NCBI GenBank assembly: GCA_949317995.1
Contig: OX439046.1
Coordinates: 35,748,002-35,812,001 of the forward strand
DNA length: 64,000 nt
Direction of reading: 5' to 3'
Source: Acholoe squamosa
Lineage: Eukaryota > Annelida > Polychaeta > Phyllodocida > Polynoidae
Under the pieces are notes generated by a model that was not told where the DNA came from, did no database searches, and saw only the letters and a program-made list of their open reading frames with translations. Numbering within the stretch: the first letter of the stretch is position 1; every line of letters begins with the position of its first letter. The translations under genes were made by a program, and so were the position numbers. Of the stretch, positions 23,712 to 35,659 are shown one piece after another.

Positions 23712-24050
23712 ACCACTTATGTTGGAAGGCGTGAAAGCAGTGAGAATCCGATTTCTATTTTGTTTGGACCTTAATGAGTCTACACAAATATACTAGTTAT
23801 CACAGTGATCGGCCAAAGGCATCGAACTGTGGGGTGTTTCACAAGAAATATTTAAAATTGGTCATTAGAAATGCATCAGATACAACTAAACGTAAATCTC
23901 CATTACAAAACAGCCCATGGGCAACCTCATACATTACTAGGGCCTTCAGTGAATGACATCCTGACATCGCGCATATCCCTGTCGTGCATTCGGTCTGCTA
24001 AATCCCAGTTGTGGTTTGTATCTCCAAATCGTCCCTATAACATCATTTAA

Positions 24051-24197
24051 AGGGGGGCTAGCACGGCAAAGTACAACATGGGTACCGACCCAAAGATCGT
24101 TGGTAAACTCGCAGGAACCAGCAGAGTGCCCTGATTGGTCAATGGGTGGTCATGTGACCTTTTAATGCGGGCATGCATTTGCCATGCCAGGGTCTCT
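24051..24197 (+). mobile_element. TTAA-type MITE, copy 1
   Basis: A 147-bp element flanked by TTAA (24047-24050, 24198-24201). The ends AGGGGGGCTAGCACGGCA and (reverse complement of right) AGAGACCCTGGCATGGCA form imperfect TIRs. A TTAA target is the hallmark of piggyBac-type elements. A second copy lies at 25694-25840 in inverse orientation. Confidence 0.8.
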
Positions 24198-24874
24198 TTA
24201 AAATCATTTTGTCCTGTTTCTATCATGAACGAAAATTAAGTATCCCTCAGGAGATATCAATGTTACATAATAATTCCTTTGGGAACACCTAACAAAAGGC
24301 CATATTCTATCATAAAAACCTATAAAGGAGGAGTGTGTTTACATTTTAAAATCGTAGTGGTATGTTTCAGAACGGGAAACGATTTGCCCCCAATTTTCTG
24401 CTTCAAACAAACATCTTTTATATGATTGGTCCAACAACATTATGTTACCGACTGCACAACATTTAATGGTTAGATATTCACTAAAATACATGAAAAAAGG
24501 GCCTTGAGCAGTTTCAGGCCTAGGTCAGTCGTTTCTGAAACCTCCCCTGGCGGGAGGGTGATGTGGACAGAGGCAGTGGGTAATAGAAAGTGACAGAGGA
24601 ATTTCTCAAAGTCACAAAATCATTGATAAGTTGGAAGGAAAATTTACAAAAAAAATCTAATCAAATCAGGAATTTAAACTTGAGGAAATGTAGAAGAAAA
24701 AAAATCAGCCTACTTCATAATAGAAATTACCTCTTTAAGAAAAATAGAGAGATTTGTAAACCAGGGGTCAGAAGTAGAAGGCCTCAATTGTACCCTTATC
24801 TTATGTCCTATCTCCGATCTTCTAACAACTCCTCCCGACTGACCACCAACTGAGTTTAAAACTATAGTAGAAAT

Positions 24875-25176
24875 CATGGGCTTGGACTGGTTACCAGGTT
24901 TAGTCTGTGTAGGTGTTATCCATATATGCTAGAGAAGTGTGAGAAACTAAAGGGAACAGTGCTGCCCTCTGGTGCTTTTATTTGCAATGCACAGAACTTG
25001 ATTATGGAGGTGAGGGGTTACTTTGGCAAAGATCACCACTCACCTCCGTAATCAAGGTCTGTGCATAGCAAATAAAAGCACCAGAGGGCAGCACTGTCCC
25101 CTTTAGTTTCTCACCCTTCTATAGAACATGGATAACACCTACATAGACTAAACCTGGTAACCAGTCCATGCCCATG
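24875..25176. mobile_element. Foldback hAT-like MITE, 8-bp duplication
   Basis: 302 bp, almost entirely a palindrome. The arms start CATGGGCTTGGACTGG and CATGGGCATGGACTGG and pair for about 130 bp around a short centre near 25025. It is flanked by GTAGAAAT on both sides (24867-24874, 25177-25184). The 8-bp duplication points to hAT-type transposition. The transcript would fold into a long hairpin. Confidence 0.85.
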
Positions 25177-25693
25177 GTAGAAATGGAACAATTGTACACA
25201 TCTGTATCCAAACCCGGTAGAATACCGTTTATAAATTATATTAGGAGGTAGATCCCTTAATTAAGTCAGATTCTGTGATTGTAGTGGTATTTTAGTAATC
25301 GTAGGACTATTAATTTGGTGATTGTATTTTGTTTTGAAATAGACCCCTGGTAGTGGATGCGTGCAGTCGTACCATCTTGAGAAATGCCCTCCAGCGCACA
25401 TTATATGCTATTACAGAGGTACATTGGACATAACTAGGGCTGCACTAGTATGGGTGAAATAGTAGTTGCTATTTTGAGGGTGCTAAGATCACTTCCCACA
25501 GAGTGGACACTGGTCCTTATCAAAGTCACAAATTTGGCCAACACTTACATTACCTCCTGGAAGTGTCATACAGGTCTAGGCCAATCTTGCAGTCATTAGT
25601 CTCTTAACACTTCACCCCTCATTTCTGAGGAACCGCTGACAAAAGCTATCGTGTGCTTACAGGATGCACTTCGGGGATCCTGTTCGTTCTTAA

Positions 25694-25840
25694 AGAGGCC
25701 CTGGCATGGCGAATGCATGCCCGCATTAAAGGGTCACGTGACCACCCATTGACCAATCAGGGCGCTCTGCTGGTTCCTGCAAGTTTACCAACGATCTTTG
25801 GGTCGGTACCCATGTTGTACTTTGCCGTGCTAGCCCCCCT
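25694..25840 (-). mobile_element. TTAA-type MITE, copy 2 (inverted)
   Basis: Reverse complement of the 24051-24197 element, the same 147-bp length with a modest number of substitutions, flanked by TTAA at 25690-25693 and 25841-25844. The open frame across it (25653-25844) is incidental. Confidence 0.8.
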
Positions 25841-25844
25841 TTAA

Positions 25845-26719
25845 TGGTGAGAGTAGTAGATTAATTAACAACATTTTAATGGATGTCCTCCATTATGTGT
25901 CTCCAGACTGGATTAACGAACAATACACATGGTGATTTTTACATACTGTGCTTGCAATTTATAAAGAAGACAAAACGAACAGCCCTGATGAGAATGAAAA
26001 CATTTCCCTGGAATTGTCTCTGGTGTACGCACCGGAAACATTTGCACTCAAGTAGATGCTCCAGCTATGAAAGCAGTATGCTGCCTTACCAAAGTCACCA
26101 CCCTGTCCCTTATATCACCCTGTGTCCTCATGAAGGCCACTGTAGTCTGCTGATGTAAAGGCTGACCGCTAGTGGAGGGCGACATTGGTCCAGGAGGAAG
26201 AAGATTACAGGGTCAGGAGGGACATGGAATAATAAGACCACTCCTCTTTTTGTACCACACATAAACGGAAAAAGCTTTTATTACATGGTGATTACAGTAA
26301 CTCCATAGAGTTAACCAACAGCTGAAGAAAAGAATGCGATGTCCTTATATGTTCCATGCCCATGTCGCGTGATGTCATAGGGCCAAGATGCAGATGTAAA
26401 CAAACTGTGTGCAACATTTTAAATGACCCCTCCCTATTTACATAAACCATAAAATAAATGCAAATGTCCACTCCCAGGTCACATCCCACTCAGCGATATA
26501 ACAGCTTTCATGGGATATGTCAGTCCCATCTAGGGGAATACGATGAAAGATATTCTATAGTTATGGAAATTTGTTTACTCATTCCCAAATGTACCATCAT
26601 GAGTTTTCGGTATTCATTGAGATCGGAGGATCTGTGATTACCAAAACAAGAATACAGAAAAGTTGATGGTAGGCCGGTAGGTCCTATTTCAAATTCTTCG
26701 TTGTAGATGTCCCATCTGG
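25845..26719. other. Gene-free stretch
   Basis: Only short frames (25883-26158 +, 26292-26489 -), with no recognised similarity or splice context. Confidence 0.4.
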
Positions 26720-27123
26720 AGGCTGTTGCGAAAAAATTTGGAATTCAATTCTCACTGTAACTAATGCATCTTCCAGTTCCTCCCGATTCTCCACCCAGGG
26801 AGACCAATTCCCACCTTATACTGTAATGGAATTGAATTACTCTGAATTAGACTGCATTGCAAAAAGTTGAGGAACTGGTTCCATGATCAATTCCACCTGA
26901 ATGCTTCCCATAGTCGAAAGGCCAGGGAATTGGAGAAAGGAACTGTCTGGGAATTGGTTCTTGATTAGGAAGCATTCACCAGTTCCTGACCACTCCTAAA
27001 CTACTTCTATGACCAATTATCTTTTGGCAACTCAACAGGGAATTGATTCCCTGAGGTCAGTCAGCTCCATTTTGGGAATACCACCTCCGACAAAATCGTT
27101 TCCAAATCTTTTTGCAATAGCCT
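26720..27123. mobile_element. Non-autonomous TIR element with GGAATTGG words
   Basis: Left AGGCTGTTGCGAAAA and, from the right, AGGCTATTGCAAAA are each followed by ATTTGGAA. The interior repeats words such as CAATTCC, GGAATTGG and GGAACTGG many times in both orientations, which suggests subterminal binding sites. No clear target duplication. Confidence 0.6.
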
Positions 27124-27752
27124 GCTGATTAGAAGACTGGAATGCCTCAACTGTCTAATATCCACGGCACGGCATGCTCTCCAGTGGACTAGTAAAATAT
27201 AGAAGAGTGTTGTGTGACATGTACAAAATTATCAATACCAAAATCTCCAACAGAAAGCAATCTCTATTACTGCAGCAATCCCACTGAATGGTAGAAATAG
27301 GCAGATAGAGTGGTCCTGTGGTTTCCGGCTGGTGGTGGCTTATAGCAAGTTAATGGGCGTGCCCTGGAGTGGGGGAATATCAGTTAAGTGTGTTCTAGAG
27401 TGGTTTTTATTGATTGGACAATAAGTCACTGATTACAGCTAAGCAGAAAGAGTCAGTGAATATTTATATAAATAACTACTGCAACTGAAGCAGCACTTTA
27501 CAATACATTATTGCACGCCTGTTTTGTCAATGTCATCATGCCGAGTGTGCTGTCTCATATCTATGGACATAATTAGTACTTGCCTCATCAGCAAAATATC
27601 AATTTTCATAACTGAATGCTTCCATTAATCCTAGTAAAGTGTCCTTATATAAGATGAAATTCAAGTATTCTTTCTCCTACACACTTTGTATAAATCGATG
27701 AACCATGCACGACTGGATCATCAAAGGATTCATGCTTCATTAAAATATTGCA

Positions 27753-28489
27753 CACTGAAAATATAGACTAGTGGAAAAGTGATCAGTGCAGATAAGTTTA
27801 GGTGATCTTTCCCAATAGATGACCGAAGGTGATCATTTTGCTTACCTCATTTCTGCCACCAGGGGGCCCTACTATCCAACTGTTATAATATATGACTCAT
27901 GCCCAAGGATATATATTGTTTTAAAGCTATCCTGGGAGTATTGATAATTGATTAAACACATGACATTTGAAATGTGAACATGTAGAATTCCTTTTACAAA
28001 AAAATATCTTATTAAAAGAGAATGAATCTGAGACAGATACATTAAGAGCTTAGACACCTTTTCTGTTTCAAAAGTTACATCTAGAAATGAGAATTACCAC
28101 CCATTCTGCATTGGTAAAATGCAAACCTATACCATATGGGGTCAATTCCAAAAGGGTGGATGTACTCCAATGATGTTCCTGCATGGATGGGGGGGGGGAG
28201 GAATTCAAGAATAAATCTATAACTGTATTGTTTAAACCAACTAGCAGTAAAACAAAAGGAAAAGTAATCAAAGTGATCACCAATGTCATCAATTTGATGA
28301 CCCATGTCATCATTTTGATGACTCTGTGTTTTGCTTAAAAATATGGAAAATAAACTAATTAATTTGATGACCCTAAGTGATCACATTTGACCACCCAAAA
28401 ATGACAAGGGTGCTCCCCCAGTCCTCGTCATATTGAGCACCCTAAAGTGATCACTACTGATCACTTATTTCAAATGAATATTTTCTATG
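27753..28489. mobile_element. CACTG-type element with GTGATCA subterminal repeats
   Basis: The left end CACTGAAAATAT and right end (reverse complement CATAGAAAATAT) each lead to AAGTGATCAGT. CA on both sides (27751-27752, 28490-28491) is a 2-bp duplication. Words GTGATCA, GATGACC and GGGTGCTC recur near both ends, and the centre is non-repetitive. The right tip is mutated from CACTG. No coding capacity. Confidence 0.55.
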
Positions 28490-28491
28490 CA

Positions 28492-29393
28492 TTCTAGTTT
28501 TCTGCTAAAAATAAAACATAATCATCAATAATGACAACATACCCATTAATTGCTCTATCATTCCCCCAGTAATCCGTTCTCCATATGGTATTTTTTTTAT
28601 TTAGTACACATCTGTATACATATATACCTAAGGCAAAGCCATTAAGATAACGCGTGGGGGCGAGCCTGGTCGACTATATTATAGGCTGTATGAACAAATG
28701 AGACTATAACTGACCATAAGATGCCTATATAACATAACACAGCTGATTTTAACACATTTATGATGACATCTATTGGAGCTCTGCAAACCATGTCCCCATG
28801 GCCTGAGATAATATAATTGTGTTTTTTTTTCAAGATTGTTCCAAAGAGCTTGTATCTTAGCTTCAGCCTTGACTCAGTGGGTCTGAGTACCGGTTCTGAC
28901 CTGGTTCATACCAGGTCGTAAGCCAGGTCAGGTCCCTTTTTTCTTTTTAAAACTATGTTCATGCTTGTCCATGATCAATACACATCCACAAGCATGATTC
29001 AATTGTTAGACTATTCCGACCGATTTTATGCCTGTGGAACCTGCACTTTAGCTGAGCTGTATGTACGGACACCATGCAATGGGGTAAATAAAATAATAAA
29101 CAGACATGATGTTTAGGGACAGGGTATAATGGTAGGCAGATAAGGTGTGCCAAAGTGACCACCATCAGACATTGAACTTCCTGTACAGTGTCTGATGATA
29201 AAGTATATATGATGGATTGCTGTGTAAGTAGGTCTGGTTAAACAACCTTCTGAGTGTATCAACATAATTATATTATTATCATTCTGGAATCAAGTAACAT
29301 TAATCAATGTAATGGGTCTGGGTTATCAGCCCTCCGGAAAATCAAAGCCATAAGACTTCTATATCATAAATATAATTAAGACCACATTATTAA
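28492..29393. other. Gene-free stretch
   Basis: No gene or element recognised. A short CCAGGTC/ACCTGG-rich passage lies at about 28898-28932. Confidence 0.4.
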
Positions 29394-29659
29394 TGTCGGA
29401 ATGTGCTTAATCACAAGAACGCTATGCAATGCTAGTAGGCAAACACACGTATATATTCCTTCTTATGCCGCCATTCTTGACAATCATAAAATAATTATAT
29501 ATGTTCAAGACACGTTCCCTTTTGTTCAGCTACATTGTAGTTGACTTTTCTTTTCTTGTCATAGGCATATAGTTTACATCAGGGTTGGTCGGCCCATTGT
29601 TGCGACGGAAAAACTTATTTTGAAGTCAGCAATAAAAGTTTCTTGAACTTAACTTGACA
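29394..29659 (+). mobile_element. LTR-like sequence (5' LTR remnant or diverged solo LTR)
   Basis: It begins TGTCGGAATGTGCTTAATC and ends ..AACTTGACA, giving TGTC..GACA inverted tips as in LTR retrotransposons. AATAAAAG lies about 30 bp before the end as a poly(A) signal, and TATATA words occur upstream. The next bases, TCTGGAGCCTCAACC, could start a primer-binding site (TGG...), but no specific tRNA match can be asserted. No second LTR copy and no gag/pol frame were found in the window, and the flanks show no 5-bp duplication. Confidence 0.42.
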
Positions 29660-30849
29660 TCTGGAGCCTCAACCAACCTTATTGGCAAGTGACTTCGGCA
29701 CAAGAGCCAGCCTGCCAAAAATCTATCCATCAGATACTATTCTATGAATACTCTGCGCAGCTGAAAGGACTGAGACGACCGATTTAACTTTCTTTGAAAT
29801 CCCCCCACCCTGAGAAGACTTTCGTCTGTAGGAAAGAGTTCACAGAAAATGCCTGTAAAACATCTATTTCTCTACTCTTCTGCAAGAGTACGGTCTAATG
29901 CATTACTAGGGTCTACATGGTCCACAAGCCAGGCTTTTACCATGGAAATTATCAGACATTTAGATTTTATTCTCTTTTGGAACTTTGTTCAATGGGCAGA
30001 GCCAAGCCTCATACTTCCACTAACCCATCATTCTGCATTACTCTCAAATTGCTCTGCAGTAAAAATCCCCAACCAACGTGGAACAGATTATTCACTGAGG
30101 GCCTATCTCCACTCTTTGACTATAACGACTCATGTAGGAATCGGAAACGATCGATATTCCACTTGAAAGACTGACATGTTAGATTTTTTCAAATGATTTG
30201 GTACCGGTCCAGCAACTGAAAGGTCTTGTATAGAGGTACCCCACCCGGGTACCCCACCCGTACTCACACAGTTATAGATACCCACAGCACCATGCCGATA
30301 ATTCATACCGATGAGTTTGCATTGGGCTTGATGAGAGTTAGGCAGCCCCATGGACACATATCACGGCCCTGAAACATGCTGGTGATGGTGACACCCTGTG
30401 CTTCAAGGGCTGTGACAGCACACTGATACCCTGCTTTAGGTCTCGGACCACCAAAACATTTCTCACTATAATTTATTATAGCTCAACCACCGATAAACCC
30501 CGCCTACAATGATTCAAATCGCACAAAACTATCACAAATCTTAAGATACATCTTTTATACTTAATCTGAGATGAAAAAAAAAATATAGGTTTGACCAATC
30601 CAGTTTTTTTCTATTGGCCTGCATGCATACCTACCTACATTTTGACCTATTCTGCACCTAATAATTCAACAGTGCTTACAATGTTTTAATGCCACCCACC
30701 AGTGCCTAACCAAAGGGCCAGTGTGTCACAATTTATATTCTTTGAATCAGTACAGTTTAGTGATTCATTTGATGCCTTATAGCAAAGCTGGCAATAATTT
30801 CCACACACTAATATAGACCAATCAGGTGCCACTATCTCTTAAGTGCCTG
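29660..30849. other. Stretch after the LTR, unrecognised
   Basis: Two overlapping open frames on + (29849-30166, 29917-30174) have no similarity to gag, protease or reverse transcriptase that I can see. A tandem GTACCCCACCCG word lies at about 30235-30260. Confidence 0.35.
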
Positions 30850-31741
30850 CACTGCAAAAATGATGTTTAGATCCTAAACACAATTCTAAACATATTCTTG
30901 CAACATTTTTGTAATCACATTATTTTCCTAAACATGTTTAGCCAAACAATGTGCTTAGCTCAAGTGTTTAGAAATATAGGTGTTTAGGTTAAAACTTTGT
31001 GTTTAGATATCTATGAATTTTTGTGTTTAGGTGTTTATAAATTTTTATGTTTAGATGTTTAAATGATTTGATGGAGAGTTAAGGTTTGCAGACATGTATG
31101 CATTAAAAAAAGAGATATATTTTGTTTGTTTTCTCATTTACTGGGGGGGGGACATCAGCAGGTATTTACTTGTCAAAATCTCCAAAAATGTCAGCCACAG
31201 CTATATACGTGTACATGTATTACACACTGCATCAGAATGAGAGACTTGAGAAAGTACAACAGCTTGGCAGGAAGGGCATTGCCTTATCTATTCCAGAATA
31301 ACATCATATAGGTGTCAGGCATGGAGATTATTGACTATTTTATGCTAATTCATAAGGTGAATCTAGTCAATTTTCTATTGCCCTTTCTATTCACATGACA
31401 TTCTATGAAATGAAACCATGATAAACATGGGATTTTGGGACATTTGTCACAACAATTGATTATAACTATGTGCAGATAGTCCATTCAAAGGTAGTGCTGC
31501 TACCTGGTGTGGATTCAACATCCAAGTATCTAAACATATTGATGTTTAAATCTAAACACCTATTATTCAACTGTTTCAACTCTAAACATCTAAACATGTT
31601 TAGCGTAAACGTTTATGTAGTTAGAATAAAAGTGTTCATTTCCTAAATGTGTAGTCGATGAGACACCTAACTGACCTATATGTTTAGGTTTTAAACGTGT
31701 TTAGACCTAAACATGTTTATCTATACACCATTTTTGCAGTG
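30850..31741. mobile_element. CACTG-ended element with TGTTTAG subterminal arrays
   Basis: 892 bp. The ends CACTGCAAAAATGATGT and (right, reversed) CACTGCAAAAATGGTGT match at 16 of 17. TG lies on both sides as a 2-bp duplication. Within about 220 bp of each end TGTTTAG or CTAAACA occurs more than ten times, largely pointing outward to inward on each side. The central 400 bp lacks it. This matches the layout of CACTA-type elements, where such arrays bind the transposase complex. No coding frame. Confidence 0.75.
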
Positions 31742-32233
31742 TGCATTTACTGTATGATCGACGTCACTGTGGACCTCTATGGTGGTCCGAGATCTTTAGG
31801 ACAGTGATGGCGGATAGCCTCATTTTGAGTCCAATTAGGTCATGATGTCACACACAGTGAAGGTGGCTGCCCGCTGGCTGCCCGTCAGCTGATGGTGTCC
31901 GGTGATATAATGGAATCTAAAAGATTTGGAATGAATTGGGAATCATTATAACATACTCCAAGCTGTAATAGAACTAGAAAGTCGGGGACCGTAAAGAAAC
32001 AGTAGGAGTGGTCACGTGATTTTGCTGCATTGTCAGGGGCCAGAGACGTGCTGTCAGTGCACTGTCACCAGCATGCTTCAAGGCCTTTACAATGTGTCCA
32101 TAGGAGACAAGTAGGGGTTGAAACCATGGTGTGCACATTCCCTCATCTTTGCATTGACATACTCTCTTAGTCTCACACATCTATACAGATCTATGTTCTG
32201 TGTCTAGACTTGTTAAATTGGCATCTGTATGGA

Positions 32234-32985
32234 CCAGGAGGTTAATTCAAAACATCCTGGGATCGCAACCTCAGTGATCTTAGGAATTATTCTACCTTAT
32301 CCTATTAAGTGATCTTAAGATTAGACTGCGTTCACATTTCCTAGCCAGCACTAAGATTGCATCGATCTTAGCCTCAGCCCTCCTACTCTATTCCAAGAAG
32401 TACTGACTGGGCACAGGGGTAAGAGTCCCAAAATAAAGGAATAGCTGTGGAGCCACTCTTCTTCACAACAGTGTTTATACCATCATTCCCCGTCCCCATA
32501 TGGGCTAACAAAAGAGCACAGGATGCAGTTGACCCCAGTACAGTATTCAAGAGTTGTTCCCATGAATGTATGATTTATGTTTGCCTATTAGAAGCATTGT
32601 GCCCTCCCCCCAGGACAAATATAGAGAAGGGAAGAATTACCTTACAGTGCACTTAACGCATGAGTAGCCCTAAGAGCCCTCAAGGACACTCAGCAAACGT
32701 CCTCCCTCCCCTCTATATGGATGCAGCAGGCTATTCACTTTTTCGATCAGGAGTGTTCCCTGTAAGTGCTCTTGTACTCAGGTGAAACCACTATGTAATT
32801 CTTTCACTAAGATTGCAGTGATCTTAGTGCTGGAAAGGACTAGTGAAGTGATCCCAGGACTTGCTATTCCTGAAAGGCCTGCAACCACTGCATTAGATAG
32901 GGTAGACCGGCCAGGTCTTATGATATGTGCCTACACTAAGATGGCTGGGGTTGTGATCCCAGGATGTTTTGAATTAAGCTCCTGG
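32234..32985. mobile_element. Non-autonomous TIR element, CAGGAG family A
   Basis: The ends CCAGGAGGTTAATTCAAAAC and CCAGGAGCTTAATTCAAAAC continue as near-identical inverted repeats for over 40 bp (..ATCCTGGGATCRCAACCYCAG). An inner inverted pair with CAGCACTAAGAT lies at about 32345 and about 32835. No clear target duplication. Related to the element at 33809. Confidence 0.75.
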
Positions 32986-33808
32986 ACATGGACCGAAGAA
33001 TAAGCTGCTGCAGAGAATGGCCTGACAGACCACTCATCTCAGTGATGGGTTGTCAGGAACCATGTACGTGAAGGTCCTTTTCCCTTTGCCTTAAAGTGAT
33101 GGCCTGTCAAGAACGCTGTTGTACAGAGCCTAAAGGACAGCCACGTGATCTGCATACAAACCTGTTGTAAATGTGACTTTCTGTGAGATGTGTTCTCTTT
33201 CCTAGCGACACCTCCTCATGTGGCCTGTTGGCGGCCTACAGTGTGAGGAATGATCATAAGGAATAGTGACAGAAGGCAGCCTTTCTTGCTGTATTTGCCG
33301 TGACACCTTTCTGTATTCCTTTGTGCTTGTGCATAATCCTCCACTGGACCAGATGGTATGCATTTCTTTGCAGCTTGAAATACTCATTCATATCCCTTTA
33401 CTCTGGTGACCTCTCTGGACAATTGCTCTTTTTACACACCATCCCTCAAAACACCTCCTACCGCTCATTATGACATATTTTGGTCGTATTTTCTTAGAAG
33501 ATTTAGGCATACTTTTTAACACATAAGCTCCTGTAAGTATAGGGAGGAAACCTCTCTATTTCAGAGTATGATGTCCAATAGACCTGGTGCATCAGGTGCT
33601 GCATTGTCTGAGCATGGAGGTGTTACAAAATACGTTTGTCATGGTGAAAGTAAAGTGAACAACAACCTTATCATGCAGGCTTACTCAATGGGACTATTTA
33701 GTGCTAGTAATGAAAGGAAATATGGAAGCATGTTTGAAGGACACTTGTAAGCAATGACAGTATCTATTTGTAGAGAGTGAGTACTGTGCAGTTTATCCTA
33801 GACTGCAT

Positions 33809-34959
33809 CAGGAGGTTAATTCAAAAGGCTCTGCCATCGCTACCTATGCGATGTTAGTGTAGGCACATCCCATACCAGTGTTACTACAATAAAATAGCTT
33901 GTGGTGTTAGGCCAGTACTATGCAGTCCTTCACTATTCCACTTCAGTACTAACACCCTGAGAAACGATAGTGGTTCCCCCCGAGTGCAAGTGCACTTGGG
34001 TGGGGGGACATTCCTCATCACAAAAGTGAATGGATCTGCGGATAGTCCTTGGGGGCTCTTGAGGCTGCTCATGTAATAGTAATGTCATGCTTCCCTTCTC
34101 TCTGTTAGTTGGTGTAAGGAGTGGACTGTACTTCTAAAATACAAACTATAATTTCATGGTAACTTCCAGTAGATTTATTTTCCCCCTGTACATATAGGTG
34201 GGAATAGACTTAAACTTACATGCACATTAACATTTGGAAGAGCTGGGTTACATGTCATATGGTGTTCCCAAAATATTTTATTTCTTTCTAGACTATACAT
34301 CAAATATAGGAAGCTTTCCCCCTTTTATAACGGCTTCTCTTTATCCATTTTCCCTTGCCTCATAAATTTCTTTCTTCGTCCCCCTTCCTGGCTTACATTT
34401 GGTATTTATTTTATATTTCAATGTTTCTCGCTGAAATAGCCAAATCTCGCATTTCATGTAGCCTACCAACAACAGTGAAGGTTTTTAAGGAAGCCCCCCC
34501 CCAACCCCGACCTTGGGATCCTCTTGATGCATCCGTGGTATTTCAACAGTATGACTTCAGGTGAGATAATTATCCTTTAACCCTTTAATATTCCTAGGCC
34601 CAATGTGACTGACCAAAAGCCGTTATGCACGTCTTGGTCTCTTTCAGCCCTCCTTGAGAAAAACCCTTCTAAATATACACATGGGGGATTGACTTGAATA
34701 CATTTCAGGGTGAAGTGCACCTAACAGGGTAAATATAATTAGCAGAACCCCAGTTTAGCCACTCTTGAGAGAATGAGTTTTTCCTCTGCTATTGTTTACC
34801 TTCCACTGCTATTTTTTCTCTTTGGACCTATTACCACTCTGCAAAGTTATTAGCTGCTTGGAATAGTGAAAGGAGGGCTGAGGCTAACATCAAATATGGG
34901 AGGGAAATCACTAACATCTCATAGGTAGTGATGGCAGAGCCTTTTGAATTAAGCTCCAG
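33809..34959. mobile_element. Non-autonomous TIR element, CAGGAG family B
   Basis: The left end CAGGAGGTTAATTCAAAAGG and right end (reversed) CTGGAGCTTAATTCAAAAGG pair on through CTCTGCCATCRCTACCTATG. The outer 18 bp is shared with family A and with the isolated end at 12906. TTAGTGTAGGCACAT is also shared with family A. The interior shows no reliable coding frame. Confidence 0.72.
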
Positions 34960-35253
34960 GTTAATTGTGGCGTACCACACTGTATCAGATAGGTCAGTTT
35001 CCTGCCCTAACAATAGTAGATTTGTCAAAAATTATGCCTGAATCTGTTTATCCAATGTGGATACTACCAAAATAAGTCATTATAAAACTAGGGTTGTCTT
35101 TCACTTTAATTCTACAGAAGAATATGGAAGAACCAAGAATTCACGATGCTAACGCCAATACTAAGGCAAGGTAGGCTTGGTTTGCACAGTCCTCTTACTA
35201 TACCTTATTTCGGAACTAGCAGGTCTTCCTAGAAGTCAATTACAAATTAAAAA

Positions 35254-35659
35254 AGTGGACAGATGAAGGGAAAGGGTCCTTTTGGGCATAGATATGGAGC
35301 TAGAAGTGGTATCTTTATGCTTTTTTTTCAGTGTATGAATCTCCATGAATCATTCTGTCGGTTGATATTATTTTATTTTCTATTTGGAATATAATTTTTG
35401 TTGCCATGGCAACACTTTTCCCTGAAATACCTTACTTAGGCCTTCTTTTGAATTAAAAATGTTCCATTAACATTCCAAATAGACCGGATGTTTCAGGAAA
35501 TAAAACGTTTTTGAGAAAACCACGTTTTTCTGTGTAAAAAAGTACATAAAAGCTATTTTTGGGCTATTTTTCACATTCCTAGCCTTTGTGGCTCCCCTAT
35601 TGGCCAAATCCAGTACTAAAAATCCCGCAGGGAGGGCCCTTTCCCTTCATCTGCCCACT
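35254..35659. mobile_element. Non-autonomous TIR element
   Basis: The left end AGTGGACAGATGAAGGGAAA and right end (reversed) AGTGGGCAGATGAAGGGAAA continue GGGTCCT/GGGCCCT, a TIR of about 28 bp with two or three mismatches. 406 bp, non-coding. Target duplication not evident. Confidence 0.7.

Noticed and set aside
24363-24542. Inverted GTTTCAGAA..GAAAC words as a small TIR element
   Set aside because: The match is short and interrupted, with no target duplication.
29849-30174. gag-like gene behind the LTR-like sequence
   Set aside because: Neither of the two overlapping frames shows zinc-knuckle, protease or capsid-like features.
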